Source: Roseiarcus sp036513315 (GTDB lineage Bacteria; Pseudomonadota; Alphaproteobacteria; Rhizobiales; Beijerinckiaceae). From it: 64,000 nt of DNA. Under the pieces are notes generated by a model. It saw nothing but the letters and a program-made list of their open reading frames with translations, was not told where the DNA came from and did no database searches. The stretch is taken from positions 62,001-126,000 of the forward strand of contig DATBZF010000127.1 in the NCBI GenBank assembly GCA_036513315.1, written 5' to 3'. How positions within the stretch are numbered: the first letter of the stretch is position 1; the number at the start of each line of letters is the position of its first letter. Made by a program: the position numbers and the translations under genes. Positions 52,739 to 61,965 of the stretch are shown one piece after another.

Positions 52739-54391
52739 TTGACGATCTATGATTTGACGGGAACCTCAGGCTCCGAAGCCGGCTGGCTTGACCGCGAGCG
52801 AACGATCGCCGGGCCCGGCTTCAACCGGTGGCTCGTGCCGCCCGCCGCGCTGGCGATCCATCTCTGCATCGGCATGTCCTATGGGCTCAGCGTGTTCTGG
52901 CTGCCGCTGACCCACGCGCTCGCCGGCCCACAGGATCCTGCTTGCGCGGCCATGTCGGTTTGGGGGGCGCTGTTCACCACCTCCTGCAACTGGCGGGTGA
53001 CCGACCTTCTCGTCATTTTCACCATCGGCATCGTGGTGCTCGGAATATCGGCGGCGGTTTTTGGCGGCTGGCTCGAACGCGCGGGACCACGCAAGGCCGC
53101 TTTCGTGGCGTCGCTTTGCTGGGGCGGCGGGTTCATTCTGTCAGCGCTCGGCGTCTATCTGCATCAGCTCTGGATTCTTTGGCTGTCGCTTGGAATTCTC
53201 GGCGGCATCGGCCTTGGCCTTGGCTACATTTCCCCGGTCTCCACGCTGGTGAAATGGTTTCCCGACCGGCGCGGCATGGCCACCGGCATGGCGATTATGG
53301 GCTTTGGCGGCGGCGCGATGATCGGATCGCCACTCGCCAACCTGCTGATGAACCATTTCAAGACGGCCGATTCCGTCGGCGCCTGGCAGGCGATGGCGAC
53401 GATGGGGATCATCTACTTCTGCTTCATGATGGCGGGCGCGTTCGGCTATCGGGTGGCGCCCGCCGGCTGGGCGCCGGAAGGATGGACGGCTCCAACGACG
53501 CGCAAGACAATGATCACGCAAGGCGCGGTCCATCTCGACAACGCACATCGCACGCCGCAATTCTGGCTGATCTGGGCGGTTCTATGCCTCAACGTTTCCG
53601 CCGGCATCGGCGTGCTGGCGATGGCCTCGCCAATGTTCCAGGAAATCTTCGGCGGCTCGCTGATCGACCATCCCGAGATCGGTTTCTCAAGCCTGGACCC
53701 GGCACAGAAGACCGCTATTGCGACGATCGCCGCCGGCCTGGTCGGCCTGCTTTCGCTGTTCAATATTGCGGGGCGTTTTTTCTGGGCGTCGCTGTCGGAC
53801 GGCATCGGCCGCAAGATGACCTATTTTGTCTTCTTCGGTCTGGGCATCGTGCTTTACGCGGCGGCGCCCTGGCTTGCGCATATGGGCCTGAAGGCGCTGT
53901 TCGTCGCCGCTTTCTGCATCATCCTGTCGATGTATGGCGGCGGCTTCGCCACGGTTCCGGCCTATCTCGCCGATATTTTCGGAACTTCGTTCGTCGGCGC
54001 CATCCATGGGCGATTGTTGACGGCCTGGTCGGCGGCGGGCGTCGTCGGACCGCTCGTCATCGGTTATATCAGGGACGCGCAAATATCGGCGGGCGTCGAG
54101 CGCGCGTTGGTATACGACCGCACGCTCTATATCCTTGCCGGCTTCCTTGCCGTCGGATTCGTCTGCAACGCGCTTGTGCGGCCGGTCGCCGCCAAATGGC
54201 TGATGACGCCCGAAGAGATGGCCCGGCTGCAGGCCTCGGCAAACGCTGAAGCGGCGGCGCCTCGCTCGCAGGGGATCGGCGTGAGCGGCGGCTTCGACCT
54301 TAAAATACTGCTGGCCTGGGCCGCGGTCTGCATTCCGCTCGCCTGGGGCGTCTGGAAGACGCTCGATAGCGCCGTGAAGATATTCCAATAG
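52739..54391 (+). CDS. MFS carrier of the oxalate:formate antiporter family
   Basis: 550 residues, about 12 to 14 membrane helices. Family features are IGMSYGLSVFWLPLTHAL, YISPVSTLVKWFPDRRGMAT and YGGGFATVPAYLADIFGTSF. The loop after helix 2 holds two cysteines (DPACAAMS and TTSCNW), an extension typical of the larger OFA members. It probably moves formate, oxalate or a similar carboxylate, which fits its place 75 bp after the formate dehydrogenase operon. The start is TTG with GGGAG upstream. An intrinsic terminator follows. Confidence 0.86.
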   Translation: MTIYDLTGTSGSEAGWLDRERTIAGPGFNRWLVPPAALAIHLCIGMSYGLSVFWLPLTHALAGPQDPACAAMSVWGALFTTSCNWRVTDLLVIFTIGIVVLGISAAVFGGWLERAGPRKAAFVASLCWGGGFILSALGVYLHQLWILWLSLGILGGIGLGLGYISPVSTLVKWFPDRRGMATGMAIMGFGGGAMIGSPLANLLMNHFKTADSVGAWQAMATMGIIYFCFMMAGAFGYRVAPAGWAPEGWTAPTTRKTMITQGAVHLDNAHRTPQFWLIWAVLCLNVSAGIGVLAMASPMFQEIFGGSLIDHPEIGFSSLDPAQKTAIATIAAGLVGLLSLFNIAGRFFWASLSDGIGRKMTYFVFFGLGIVLYAAAPWLAHMGLKALFVAAFCIILSMYGGGFATVPAYLADIFGTSFVGAIHGRLLTAWSAAGVVGPLVIGYIRDAQISAGVERALVYDRTLYILAGFLAVGFVCNALVRPVAAKWLMTPEEMARLQASANAEAAAPRSQGIGVSGGFDLKILLAWAAVCIPLAWGVWKTLDSAVKIFQ

Positions 54392-54453
54392 GGCGCGCTG
54401 ACTCCCGCGACTTTACTCAGCTTGCGTGATCGCGTAGTTCATTGGCGCAATGA

Positions 54454-54494
54454 GCCCCGGCCCAGCCCATTGTCGCTGGCGCCGGGGTTTTGTT
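54454..54494 (+). terminator. Intrinsic terminator between the MFS gene and purA
   Basis: GCCCCGGC with CCAGC pairs to GCTGG and GCCGGGG (one bulged base) around an 8-nt loop, followed by TTTTGTTTG. It closes the formate dehydrogenase / carrier transcript and lies about 25 bp before the purA start. Confidence 0.85.
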
Positions 54495-54519
54495 TGTTGA
54501 GCTCTGGAGTTCTTAGCGG

Positions 54520-55815
54520 ATGGCCAATGTCGTCGTGGTCGGCGCCCAATGGGGCGACGAGGGAAAAGGCAAGATTGTCGATTGGCTGTCGGTCTCGGCC
54601 GATGTCATCGTACGTTTTCAGGGCGGCCACAATGCCGGCCATACGCTGGTCATCGACGGCAAAGTTTTCAAGCTGGCGCTGCTGCCGTCAGGCATCGTGC
54701 GGCCCGGCAAATTGTCCGTCATCGGCAATGGCGTCGTCCTCGATCCCTATCACCTGGCCCTGGAAATCGACAAGGCGCGCGAGCAAGGCGTCGAAGTGAC
54801 GCCGGATAACCTTAAAGTGGCGGAAAACGTCCCGCTGATCCTTTCCCTGCACCGCGAACTCGACGCGCATCGCGAGTCGGCGACGACGGCCGGCGTGAAG
54901 ATCGGCACCACCAAGCGCGGCATCGGGCCGGCCTATGAAGACAAGATCGGCCGGCGCGCGATCCGCCTGATGGACCTTACCGAACCCGAGGAGCTCGACG
55001 GCAAGATCGCCAGGCTGCTCGCCCATCACGATCCGCTTTGGCGCGGTCTCGGGCTGACGCCGCCGAACGCGGCGGCGATCCGCGAGGAATTGCTGGCGAT
55101 CGCGCCAAAAGTGCTGCCTTTCATGGCGGCGACTTTCGATCTTCTCGATCGCGAGCGGCGCGCCGGCAAACGCATCCTGTTCGAAGGCGCCCAGGGCGCG
55201 CTTCTGGATGTCGACCACGGCACCTACCCATACGTGACCTCGTCCAACACGGTGGCGGCCAATGCGGCGACCGGCTCGGGGCTGGGTCCGCGCGCGATCG
55301 GTTATGTCCTGGGGATCGCGAAGGCCTACACGACGCGCGTTGGCGGCGGCCCCTTTCCCACCGAGCAGGACAATGAAATCGGCCGACGGATCGGCAAGGC
55401 TGGCAACGAATTTGGCACCAACACCGGCAGGCCGCGTCGCTGCGGCTGGTTCGACGCGGTTCTGGTGCGCCAATGCATAAAAATATGCGGCATCGACGGC
55501 ATCGCTTTGACCAAACTCGACATTCTCGACGGCTTCGACGAAATTAAAGTCGCCACCCATTATCGGCTGGACGGCGCCGATATCGACTATTTGCCAGCCG
55601 CCCAGGGGGCCCAGATGCGCGTCGAGCCGGTCTATGAGACCATTGAGGGATGGCGTGGCACGACCGGCGGCGCCCGTTCATGGGCGGATCTGCCCGCCCA
55701 GGCGATCAAATATGTCCGGCGCATCGAAGAATTGATCGGCGCGCCGGTCGCGCTTCTATCAACGAGCCCTGAGCGCGAGGACACGATTCTTGTGCACGAT
55801 CCGTTTCAGGATTAA
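54520..55815 (+). CDS. purA: Adenylosuccinate synthase
   Basis: 431 residues, full length. It catalyses GTP-dependent condensation of IMP and aspartate, the first committed step to AMP. The GTP loop is GAQWGDEGKGK; the His of GHNAGHTL and the signature GIGPAYEDKIGRRAIRL are present, as are VGGGPFPTEQDN and TGRPRRCGWFD. Standard ATG. It lies next to the Ala/Pro-rich gene, an arrangement common in Rhizobiales. Confidence 0.97.
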   Translation: MANVVVVGAQWGDEGKGKIVDWLSVSADVIVRFQGGHNAGHTLVIDGKVFKLALLPSGIVRPGKLSVIGNGVVLDPYHLALEIDKAREQGVEVTPDNLKVAENVPLILSLHRELDAHRESATTAGVKIGTTKRGIGPAYEDKIGRRAIRLMDLTEPEELDGKIARLLAHHDPLWRGLGLTPPNAAAIREELLAIAPKVLPFMAATFDLLDRERRAGKRILFEGAQGALLDVDHGTYPYVTSSNTVAANAATGSGLGPRAIGYVLGIAKAYTTRVGGGPFPTEQDNEIGRRIGKAGNEFGTNTGRPRRCGWFDAVLVRQCIKICGIDGIALTKLDILDGFDEIKVATHYRLDGADIDYLPAAQGAQMRVEPVYETIEGWRGTTGGARSWADLPAQAIKYVRRIEELIGAPVALLSTSPEREDTILVHDPFQD

Positions 55816-55861
55816 TGCGACGCGGGCGCAAGGAGGTTTGAAGGATTGACCGGGACCGATC

Positions 55862-57610
55862 ATGGCTGATTATTATCCGCTTCTCGCCAAAGCTTTGGCG
55901 AATCTGCCGAACCGGTCAGCTTCCACGGCGCGGCGCGCGATTTACGAACGCGCGCGCAAAGCGCTGATCGGCCAGTTGCGCTCCATCCAGCCGCCGATGC
56001 CCGAAGCCGATATTTCCGGCGAAGACGCCGCGCTCGACCAGGCGATCGCGCGCCTGGAAGCCGAATATGGCGCGCAGCCGGCGCCGGCAAGCGCGCCGGC
56101 GGCATCCGCGCCGCTGGCGCCGGCCGCGAGCCCGAAACCGTCGCCAGCCGCGCCGCCAAGCCCTCCGGCTGCCGCTGCAGGCACAAAACCGGCCCCCGCC
56201 GCCCGGCCGGCTCCTGCGTCCGCCGCCACCAGCCCAAAACCGACCCCGGCCCCCTCGTCTTTTGCGACAACGCGACCGAGCCCGCCGCCAGCCCGAACCA
56301 CGCCTGCGCCGGCATGGACGCCGAAGCCGACCGGCGCCGCCGCGCCGGCGGTCGCCGCGCCGCCAGCCGCCTCCGTTGCGGCAATTCCGCCGACGAGAGC
56401 GCCAATCGCGCCGCCACCCCCCCGCCCGCCGACATTGGGGGCCCCGTCGCCCAGCGCGCCGCCAAATCCGCGCGCCGCGCCGTCGATCGAACCGGCGCGC
56501 CCGCTGGCAAGCGAGACCGCTTCCGCCTCGATCGCTCCGCCGGTGGCGGCGCATCAGGAGTCGAGCACGGACGAATCCGACACGGCGCCGCCGATCGCCG
56601 CGGCGCCGCCCGCGCTCGGCAACGCCGCCAGGGCCGGCGCCACGATCGCGCGGCCCAGCGCGCCGGGCCGCGCCGAGGCGCCGCGACGCAATCCATGGCC
56701 GTTGGTCGCGCTGGCGCTGCTCATCTGCGTGGCTGGCGCGATCGCGGCGACCGCTTATCTCCTGCGGGACAAGCCGGCGGATATGGCGAACAAGACGACG
56801 ACCGAAACAGCCGACAAAGCCAAGCAGGCCGGTCAAAACAAAATTGCTGAACGGATCACGGGCGCCGGCCAGAGCGATCCGGCGCCAGCGGCGGGCGAGA
56901 CGCCCATCCCGACCGTGACCGTGCCGGTCGCGCCGGTGCAGGTCGCTCCCGGCCCGGCGGCGGCGACGCATCTCGCCGACAACGCGCCTGGGGCCCCGGC
57001 CGCCCAAACCCCGGCTCCCAACCAGGCCCAGGCGCCAACGCAAGCCCAGCCTCCGGCGGCCCCGGCCGTCCCTCCTGGCAGTTCGCGCGCCGCAATGCTG
57101 ATCGGCGTCGCCAATGATCCGCAAAAGCCGATTGTCGAGCTGGGCAGCGCCCTCTGGTCGATCATTCCGGCAAGCCCGGGCCAGCCTTCCAGCCTCGCCG
57201 TGCGGGTTGAGATCGATATTCCGGATCAGAGACTGCATGCGACGGTGACGATTCGGAAAAACACTGACGCCAGCCTGCCGGCGACCCATACGATTGATTT
57301 GCGGGCGACCTTCGCCGACGGCTCTGAAATTAAAGGCGTCAAGGATATGGGACTGCCGCAATTGCGCAAAGACGACGCGCCGACCGGCGATGCGGTTTCC
57401 GGCGTGCGGGTGAAGATAAACGACAGCTATTATCTCGTCGGCCTGACGCGATCGGACACCGACGCGGCGCATAATCTCGATCTTCTGGCGACGCGAAACT
57501 GGTTCGATTTTCCGCTGCTGCTCAACGACGACAGGATCGCCAAGCTAACCTTCACCAAGGGCGAAACCGGCGATCGCGTGATGGCCCAGGCGCTGGACGC
57601 CTGGAAGTGA
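55862..57610 (+). CDS. Ala/Pro-rich single-pass membrane protein
   Basis: 582 residues. A short conserved N-terminal helix pair (ADYYPLLAKALANLPNRSAS then RRAIYERARKALIGQL) precedes a long low-complexity Ala/Pro linker (about 75-275). One transmembrane helix follows (WPLVALALLICVAGAIAATA, near 280-300), then a second Ala/Pro tract and a globular C-terminal domain (about 420-582). Homologues sit after purA in many Rhizobiales and have no settled function. The architecture (cytoplasmic helical head, linker, periplasmic domain) suggests an envelope scaffold; this is inference. Confidence 0.8.
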   Translation: MADYYPLLAKALANLPNRSASTARRAIYERARKALIGQLRSIQPPMPEADISGEDAALDQAIARLEAEYGAQPAPASAPAASAPLAPAASPKPSPAAPPSPPAAAAGTKPAPAARPAPASAATSPKPTPAPSSFATTRPSPPPARTTPAPAWTPKPTGAAAPAVAAPPAASVAAIPPTRAPIAPPPPRPPTLGAPSPSAPPNPRAAPSIEPARPLASETASASIAPPVAAHQESSTDESDTAPPIAAAPPALGNAARAGATIARPSAPGRAEAPRRNPWPLVALALLICVAGAIAATAYLLRDKPADMANKTTTETADKAKQAGQNKIAERITGAGQSDPAPAAGETPIPTVTVPVAPVQVAPGPAAATHLADNAPGAPAAQTPAPNQAQAPTQAQPPAAPAVPPGSSRAAMLIGVANDPQKPIVELGSALWSIIPASPGQPSSLAVRVEIDIPDQRLHATVTIRKNTDASLPATHTIDLRATFADGSEIKGVKDMGLPQLRKDDAPTGDAVSGVRVKINDSYYLVGLTRSDTDAAHNLDLLATRNWFDFPLLLNDDRIAKLTFTKGETGDRVMAQALDAWK

Positions 57611-57632
57611 CAAGGGATCGGCGCCGGCCGCC

Positions 57633-58235
57633 TTACAAGGCTTCGTTCCGTTCATCCTCTTTCGCCTCATAGCGCATGATCAGCGGCGCCTGAGCGAGGC
57701 CGAAGAGGATCATCAGCGGCATGATGCCGAATGTCTTGAAATCGACCCAGAGGTCGGTCGTCTGAGTGCGCCAGACGATTTCGTTGAGCAAGGCCAGGCC
57801 TAAGAAGAAGAACGCCCAGCGCCAGGTGAGCCTGCGCCATCCCTCGGGCGTGACGTTCAACGCGCCGTCGAACAGGATCGGCAAGAGCGGCCTGTTGAAG
57901 GCGAGCCCCCCCAACAGCGCACCGCCAAACAGCAGATAAAGCGCGGTCGGCTTCATCTTGATGAATGTCTCGTTATGAAAATAGAAGGTCAGCGATCCCA
58001 TAATGACGACGATAATGGCGGTGACGAGCGGCATGATGGGAATGCGCCGCAACAGCGCGTAGGACACGCTCAGCGTCACGATCACGCTGGCCATCATCAC
58101 CGCCGTCGCTCCGAATAGGCCGAGCCTCGAATAGGCGATGAAGAACAGCGCCAGCGGCCCCAGTTCGAGCACCAGCTTGAGGATCGGGTTGATGGTCCTG
58201 CGCTTTTCGGAGGCTGCGCTTTGGCCGTCGGTCAT
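57633..58235 (-). CDS. yciB: Inner-membrane-spanning protein YciB / septation protein A
   Basis: 200 residues, five to six membrane helices. It shows LELGPLALFFIAYSRLGLFG near the start and RRLTWRWAFFFLGLALLNEI VWR and VDFKTFGIMPLMILFGLAQA near the end, the best conserved stretches of the family. YciB proteins take part in envelope synthesis and septation. ATG at 58235 is preferred; upstream residues overlap ftsY in another frame. It follows ftsY by 28 bp on the same strand, as usual in Alphaproteobacteria. Confidence 0.94.
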   Translation of the reverse strand: MTDGQSAASEKRRTINPILKLVLELGPLALFFIAYSRLGLFGATAVMMASVIVTLSVSYALLRRIPIMPLVTAIIVVIMGSLTFYFHNETFIKMKPTALYLLFGGALLGGLAFNRPLLPILFDGALNVTPEGWRRLTWRWAFFFLGLALLNEIVWRTQTTDLWVDFKTFGIMPLMILFGLAQAPLIMRYEAKEDERNEAL

Positions 58236-58263
58236 TTGAGATTTTCTCCTGTGGCGCGGAACT

Positions 58264-59301
58264 TCATCGCTCCAGCCCGGCGATGGCTTCAGCAAAATCG
58301 CGCGCCGCGAAAGGCTCCAGATCCTCGACGCTTTCGCCGACCCCGATGAAATGGACGGGCAGCGCGAATTTCTCTGCGATCGCCACCAGAATGCCGCCGC
58401 GCGCAGTGCCATCGAGCTTGGTCATGACTAGGCCGGTGACGCCCGCAATGCGCCCGAAAATCTCGACCTGGCTGAGGGCGTTCTGGCCGACCGTGGCGTC
58501 CAGCACGAGCAGCACGGCATGCGGCGCCTCCGGCTCGACCTTCTTCATGACGCGGATCACTTTTTCAAGTTCGCCCATCAGTTCGGTGCGGTTCTGCAAT
58601 CGCCCCGCGGTATCCATCAGCAGAATATCCGAACCCTCGGTACGCGCCGCATGGATCGCGTCGAAGGCAAGGCCCGCCGCATCCGCGCCCTGCTCGCGCG
58701 CGACGATTTGGGCGCCGACCCTTCCGGCCCAAACGCGTAATTGCTCGATCGCCGCCGCGCGGAAGGTGTCGCCCGCCGCCAGCGTGACCTTCAGACCCTG
58801 TGCGACGAATTTCGCCGCGAGTTTGCCAATCGTCGTGGTCTTGCCCGAGCCGTTGACGCCGACCACGAGGATGACGAAAGGCTTCTTGCCGGGCTCGACA
58901 ATCAGCGGACGCGCGACGGGCGCAAGCGTTCGCTCGACTTCGGCGGCGAGGATCGCCCGCACTTCTTGCGGCTCGATCGCCTTGTCGTAGCGCCCGCGCC
59001 CGACCGCCTCGCGAATGCGCGTCGCGGCGGCAAGGCCGAGATCGGCCTGGATCAGCAGGTCTTCAAGATCATCGAGCGCGGCGGCGTCAAGCTTGCGCTT
59101 GGCGAATATATCGACGATGCCCTGGCCGATCGAAGCCGAGGACCGCGATAGACCCGCCGACAGGCGCGACAGCCAGCTCCGCTTGACCGGCGGCGCGGGC
59201 GCATCGGCGGGCGCTGGCGGCGGCTCCGGTTCGGTCCGTGAGAAAAGCCGCCGGATCAATCCGGGTTTGGCTTTCTCCGCGCCATCGTCGTTGGATGTCA
59301 T
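58264..59301 (-). CDS. ftsY: Signal recognition particle receptor FtsY
   Basis: 345 residues. An acidic, proline-rich N-terminal A region precedes the NG GTPase domain: G1 GVNGSGKTT (about 148-156), the DTFRAAAIEQL insertion-box segment, G3 DTAGR and G4 TKLDG. It docks SRP-bound ribosomes to the membrane for insertion of membrane proteins. ATG at 59301 is chosen; the short upstream extension is not conserved-looking. Head of the ftsY-yciB pair. Confidence 0.96.
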   Translation of the reverse strand: MTSNDDGAEKAKPGLIRRLFSRTEPEPPPAPADAPAPPVKRSWLSRLSAGLSRSSASIGQGIVDIFAKRKLDAAALDDLEDLLIQADLGLAAATRIREAVGRGRYDKAIEPQEVRAILAAEVERTLAPVARPLIVEPGKKPFVILVVGVNGSGKTTTIGKLAAKFVAQGLKVTLAAGDTFRAAAIEQLRVWAGRVGAQIVAREQGADAAGLAFDAIHAARTEGSDILLMDTAGRLQNRTELMGELEKVIRVMKKVEPEAPHAVLLVLDATVGQNALSQVEIFGRIAGVTGLVMTKLDGTARGGILVAIAEKFALPVHFIGVGESVEDLEPFAARDFAEAIAGLER

Positions 59302-59389
59302 AGTTTTTCCAGAACCAGTCCCAAGGCGCACAAGCGCCGCTTATTCGAAATCATATAGGGGCGCCGAGGCTTTATCAGTCGGAAGACTT

Positions 59390-59534
59390 AGGAGCCGTCC
59401 GCGAATAAATGCCCTCTTTGGGATCGCGACCCTCCCGGTCGCCTCTTTGAACGCCAGCTTTCTTGGACGGCGTTGCAAGAGCGAGCGGGGACGCCCGCGA
59501 TCCCAAATAGCGCATTTATTCGAGGACCGATCCT
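59390..59534. repeat. 145-bp fold-back (long inverted repeat) element
   Basis: Arms 59390-59428 and 59496-59534 are 39-bp inverted copies with about five mismatches; for example CGAATAAATG pairs with CATTTATTCG and GGGATCGCG with CGCGATCCC. The 67-bp centre contains a further imperfect stem (CTCTTTGAACGCC / GGCGTTGCAAGAG). No ORF. It has the shape of a MITE-like or REP-type element between divergent ftsY and the pseudouridine synthase gene. Confidence 0.7.
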
Positions 59535-59585
59535 TATTGGTTAGAAGGCTTGGCGCACAGCCCTCGCTCGTCTAGCTATTGAGCC

Positions 59586-60368
59586 ATGACGCCAGAGGAA
59601 ACAAGAGCGCGCCTGCTCTATCGCGACGGGCTGATGCTCGTCCTCAACAAACCGGCTGGAATTGCCGTCCATAAGGGCCCCAAGGGCGGGACGAGCCTGG
59701 AGGATGATTTCGACGCGCTTCGCTTCGGCTTGCCCCGCAAGCCGGCGCTGGCGCACCGGCTCGACCGGGAAACCGCCGGCTGCCTCGTGCTTGGGCGCCA
59801 CCATAAGGCTCTGGAAAAGCTCGGCCTGCTGTTCAAGCAGGGCAAAATCGGGAAAACCTATTGGGCGATCGTCGAGGGCGGCCCGCGAGAGCCGGCGGGC
59901 CTTATCGATCTGCCGCTTGGCCGGCTCGACGCCACGCGCGGCTGGTGGATGAAGGTCGATTCCGCGGGCCTGCCGTCGCAAACGCGCTGGGCGGTCGCCG
60001 GGCGCGGCGACATCGATGGCCGCGCCATCGCCTGGCTCGAACTGGAGCCGTTGACCGGCCGCACGCATCAATTGCGCGTTCATTGCGCGGCGATGAATTG
60101 GCCCATTGTCGGCGATAGCGTCTATGGGTCCGCGTTGCGAGAAAACGGCGTGGCATCGACGCCGGGCCTGCAATTGCTCGCGCGGCGCGTCTCGATTCCC
60201 ATCGCCAAGGCGAGGCCGCCGATCGTCGTCGAAGCCCCGGCGCCCGCGCATATGCTCGGCGCCCTGACGCGTTGCGGCTTTGCCGGCGATCCCTCGCCCG
60301 CAATCGCTGAACAGGAGCCGGCGGCCACCACTTTGCAGCCTGCCCACGACGATGGCGAGACCGAATAG
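59586..60368 (+). CDS. RluA-family RNA pseudouridine synthase
   Basis: 260 residues. The catalytic aspartate lies in the hallmark HRLDRETAGCLVLGR; other family stretches are LVLNKPAGIAVHKGP and LTGRTHQLRVHCAAMNWPIV. It isomerises uridine to pseudouridine in rRNA or tRNA; which base cannot be told. No S4 domain is present, so it resembles the short RluA-type. It begins 50 bp after the fold-back element and is convergent with the MFS gene (3 bp apart). Confidence 0.93.
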   Translation: MTPEETRARLLYRDGLMLVLNKPAGIAVHKGPKGGTSLEDDFDALRFGLPRKPALAHRLDRETAGCLVLGRHHKALEKLGLLFKQGKIGKTYWAIVEGGPREPAGLIDLPLGRLDATRGWWMKVDSAGLPSQTRWAVAGRGDIDGRAIAWLELEPLTGRTHQLRVHCAAMNWPIVGDSVYGSALRENGVASTPGLQLLARRVSIPIAKARPPIVVEAPAPAHMLGALTRCGFAGDPSPAIAEQEPAATTLQPAHDDGETE

Positions 60369-60371
60369 CGC

Positions 60372-61631
60372 TCACGCCAGGCCTTTTTGCGCCGCCGCGT
60401 CGGAGATGAACGCCACGATTCCGGCGGCGACGACATTGGCGCAGGCGCTCGCCAGTATCGGCAGCAGGTAGCTATGGCTGAAATCGAAGGCGAAGCCCGC
60501 CGCGCTCGGACCGGTCAGCGTGCCGAGCGCGACGCTGGTGTAGAGCACGCCGATGATGCCGCTGACATTGCGTCCGCCGAAATAATCCATGACGAGCGCG
60601 GGCAGGATCGCGACGAAGCCGCCGTAGAATATTCCATAGGCGAAGGCGAAAGCGGTGAGCCCCCAGAAATTGACTGACAGCGCCCAGATGATCAAAGAGA
60701 GCGCCATACCGGCGAACATGACGATCAGCGCGCGTTGACGGCCCAACCGGTCGGCGAGGCCGCCAAGGAAGAAGCGGCCCGCCGTACTGCCGACGCCGAT
60801 CAGTCCGAGGAGCACGACCGCACGGGATTGCGGGACGCCGTGATCGAGCGCGTAAGGTACGAGGTGTACGAAAGGGACGAACAACCCGAACGAGCAAATC
60901 AGACATGCCGCGTAGAGGCCCAGGAATCGATGGGATATTATCGCTTCGCGCACGGAGGAGCCGCTCGGACGCGCCAGAGGAACGCCCGATTGCAGAAGAT
61001 CGCCATCCGGTGCAAGGCCGCGGTTGCGCGGATCGTTCTCGATCAGCAAAGCCGACCCCACGCCGACAACGGCGGCGAAGCATCCAAGAACGAAATAGGC
61101 CTCGCGCCATCCCAGCGCGGCGATGAACAGCGTTGCGAGCGGCGGCATAACCAGCGTGCCGACGCCAATGCCGCTGACCGCCAGGCCCGAGGCGAACCCG
61201 CGGCGCTTGACGAACCAGCGCTGCACCGCGCCCAGCACCGGAACATAGGAACAGCCGACGCCAAGTCCGACGCCGAGCCCATAGGCCGCGTAGACTTCCG
61301 TTAAGCTGCGCGCCACACCTGCGATGGCGAGGCCAAGACTGACCAGGATCATACCGGCGACGGCCAGGCCCCGTGAGCCTAAGCGGTCAGCGAGCGGACC
61401 GCTGACGATACCGAGCCCGAAATACAGGAAGCCGGCCAGCGAGAACACCAGCGAAACCGAACCGCGCGACGCCGCGAAATCCCTCTGCAGGGATTCGACG
61501 AAAGTGCTGAACGCATAAGCGCTGCCGAAGCCGACGAATGTCACGCCGAACGCGCCGGCGACGACAAACCAGCCATGGAATATGCCGCGCGCGGAGGATC
61601 CTGCGCTATCGCTCACAGCGGCCTCCGGCAA
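60372..61631 (-). CDS. MFS transporter, monocarboxylate/OFA-like
   Basis: 419 residues with 12 predicted helices. Features are FHGWFVVAGAFGVTFVGFGS, GVGCSYVPVLGAVQRWFVKR followed by RGFASGLAVSGIG, and GLADRLGRQRALIVMFAGMA. This subgroup often carries organic acids. It is unrelated in operon terms to its right-hand neighbours and convergent with the pseudouridine synthase gene. Substrate not assignable. Confidence 0.88.
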   Translation of the reverse strand: MPEAAVSDSAGSSARGIFHGWFVVAGAFGVTFVGFGSAYAFSTFVESLQRDFAASRGSVSLVFSLAGFLYFGLGIVSGPLADRLGSRGLAVAGMILVSLGLAIAGVARSLTEVYAAYGLGVGLGVGCSYVPVLGAVQRWFVKRRGFASGLAVSGIGVGTLVMPPLATLFIAALGWREAYFVLGCFAAVVGVGSALLIENDPRNRGLAPDGDLLQSGVPLARPSGSSVREAIISHRFLGLYAACLICSFGLFVPFVHLVPYALDHGVPQSRAVVLLGLIGVGSTAGRFFLGGLADRLGRQRALIVMFAGMALSLIIWALSVNFWGLTAFAFAYGIFYGGFVAILPALVMDYFGGRNVSGIIGVLYTSVALGTLTGPSAAGFAFDFSHSYLLPILASACANVVAAGIVAFISDAAAQKGLA

Positions 61632-61689
61632 AATCGCCGAAGAGAAGCAAACCGAAGGAACCCCGCAACCTGTCTTCTTTCATCGGTTA

Positions 61690-61842
61690 GGAGAAACTAA
61701 CGTGGCGAAAACGTTGCGGCGGGACGCTGGACGTCACTGGCCTCGGCATCGGCTCCAGGATCGACATGGCCACCGCCGAGGCGAGCCAATGAGTCGAGCT
61801 TACCGCGCCGAACGTGCCGATGATCTCCGGTCTGGTGGTAAT
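61690..61842 (-). pseudogene. Remnant of a gamma-glutamyltransferase (N-terminal part)
   Basis: The frame reads ITTRPEIIGTFGAVSSTHWL then ASAVAMSILE, matching the first 30 residues of rhizobial gamma-glutamyltransferases (usual continuation ERGGNAFDAAV). The match stops abruptly at ILE, and the frame ends soon after. The likely start ATG has become ATT. The rest of the gene is missing, so it is a scar. The remainder of the 61632-61965 gap holds nothing else I can support. Confidence 0.55.
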
Positions 61843-61965
61843 TTGGCGCGCGTCCCCGCGCGGCTGCCCGTTGAGGCGGTCATGCCGCCGCCTCGGCTTC
61901 GCTCAAGTCGATCGCCTCATCGGGGGAGATCGTCATCGTCTTGAAATCGCGCATTTTGGCTCCAA

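Noticed and set aside
55916..57472. 518-codon Arg/Gly-rich frame opposite the Ala/Pro-rich gene
   Set aside because: A mirror image of Ala/Pro codons gives Arg/Gly runs; no start context or domain.
61880..61954. 24-codon ORF (MRDFKTMTISPDEAIDLSEA...) behind the reductase/RidA gene
   Set aside because: Too short to support without homologues; may be debris from the same deletion that left the gamma-glutamyltransferase scar.
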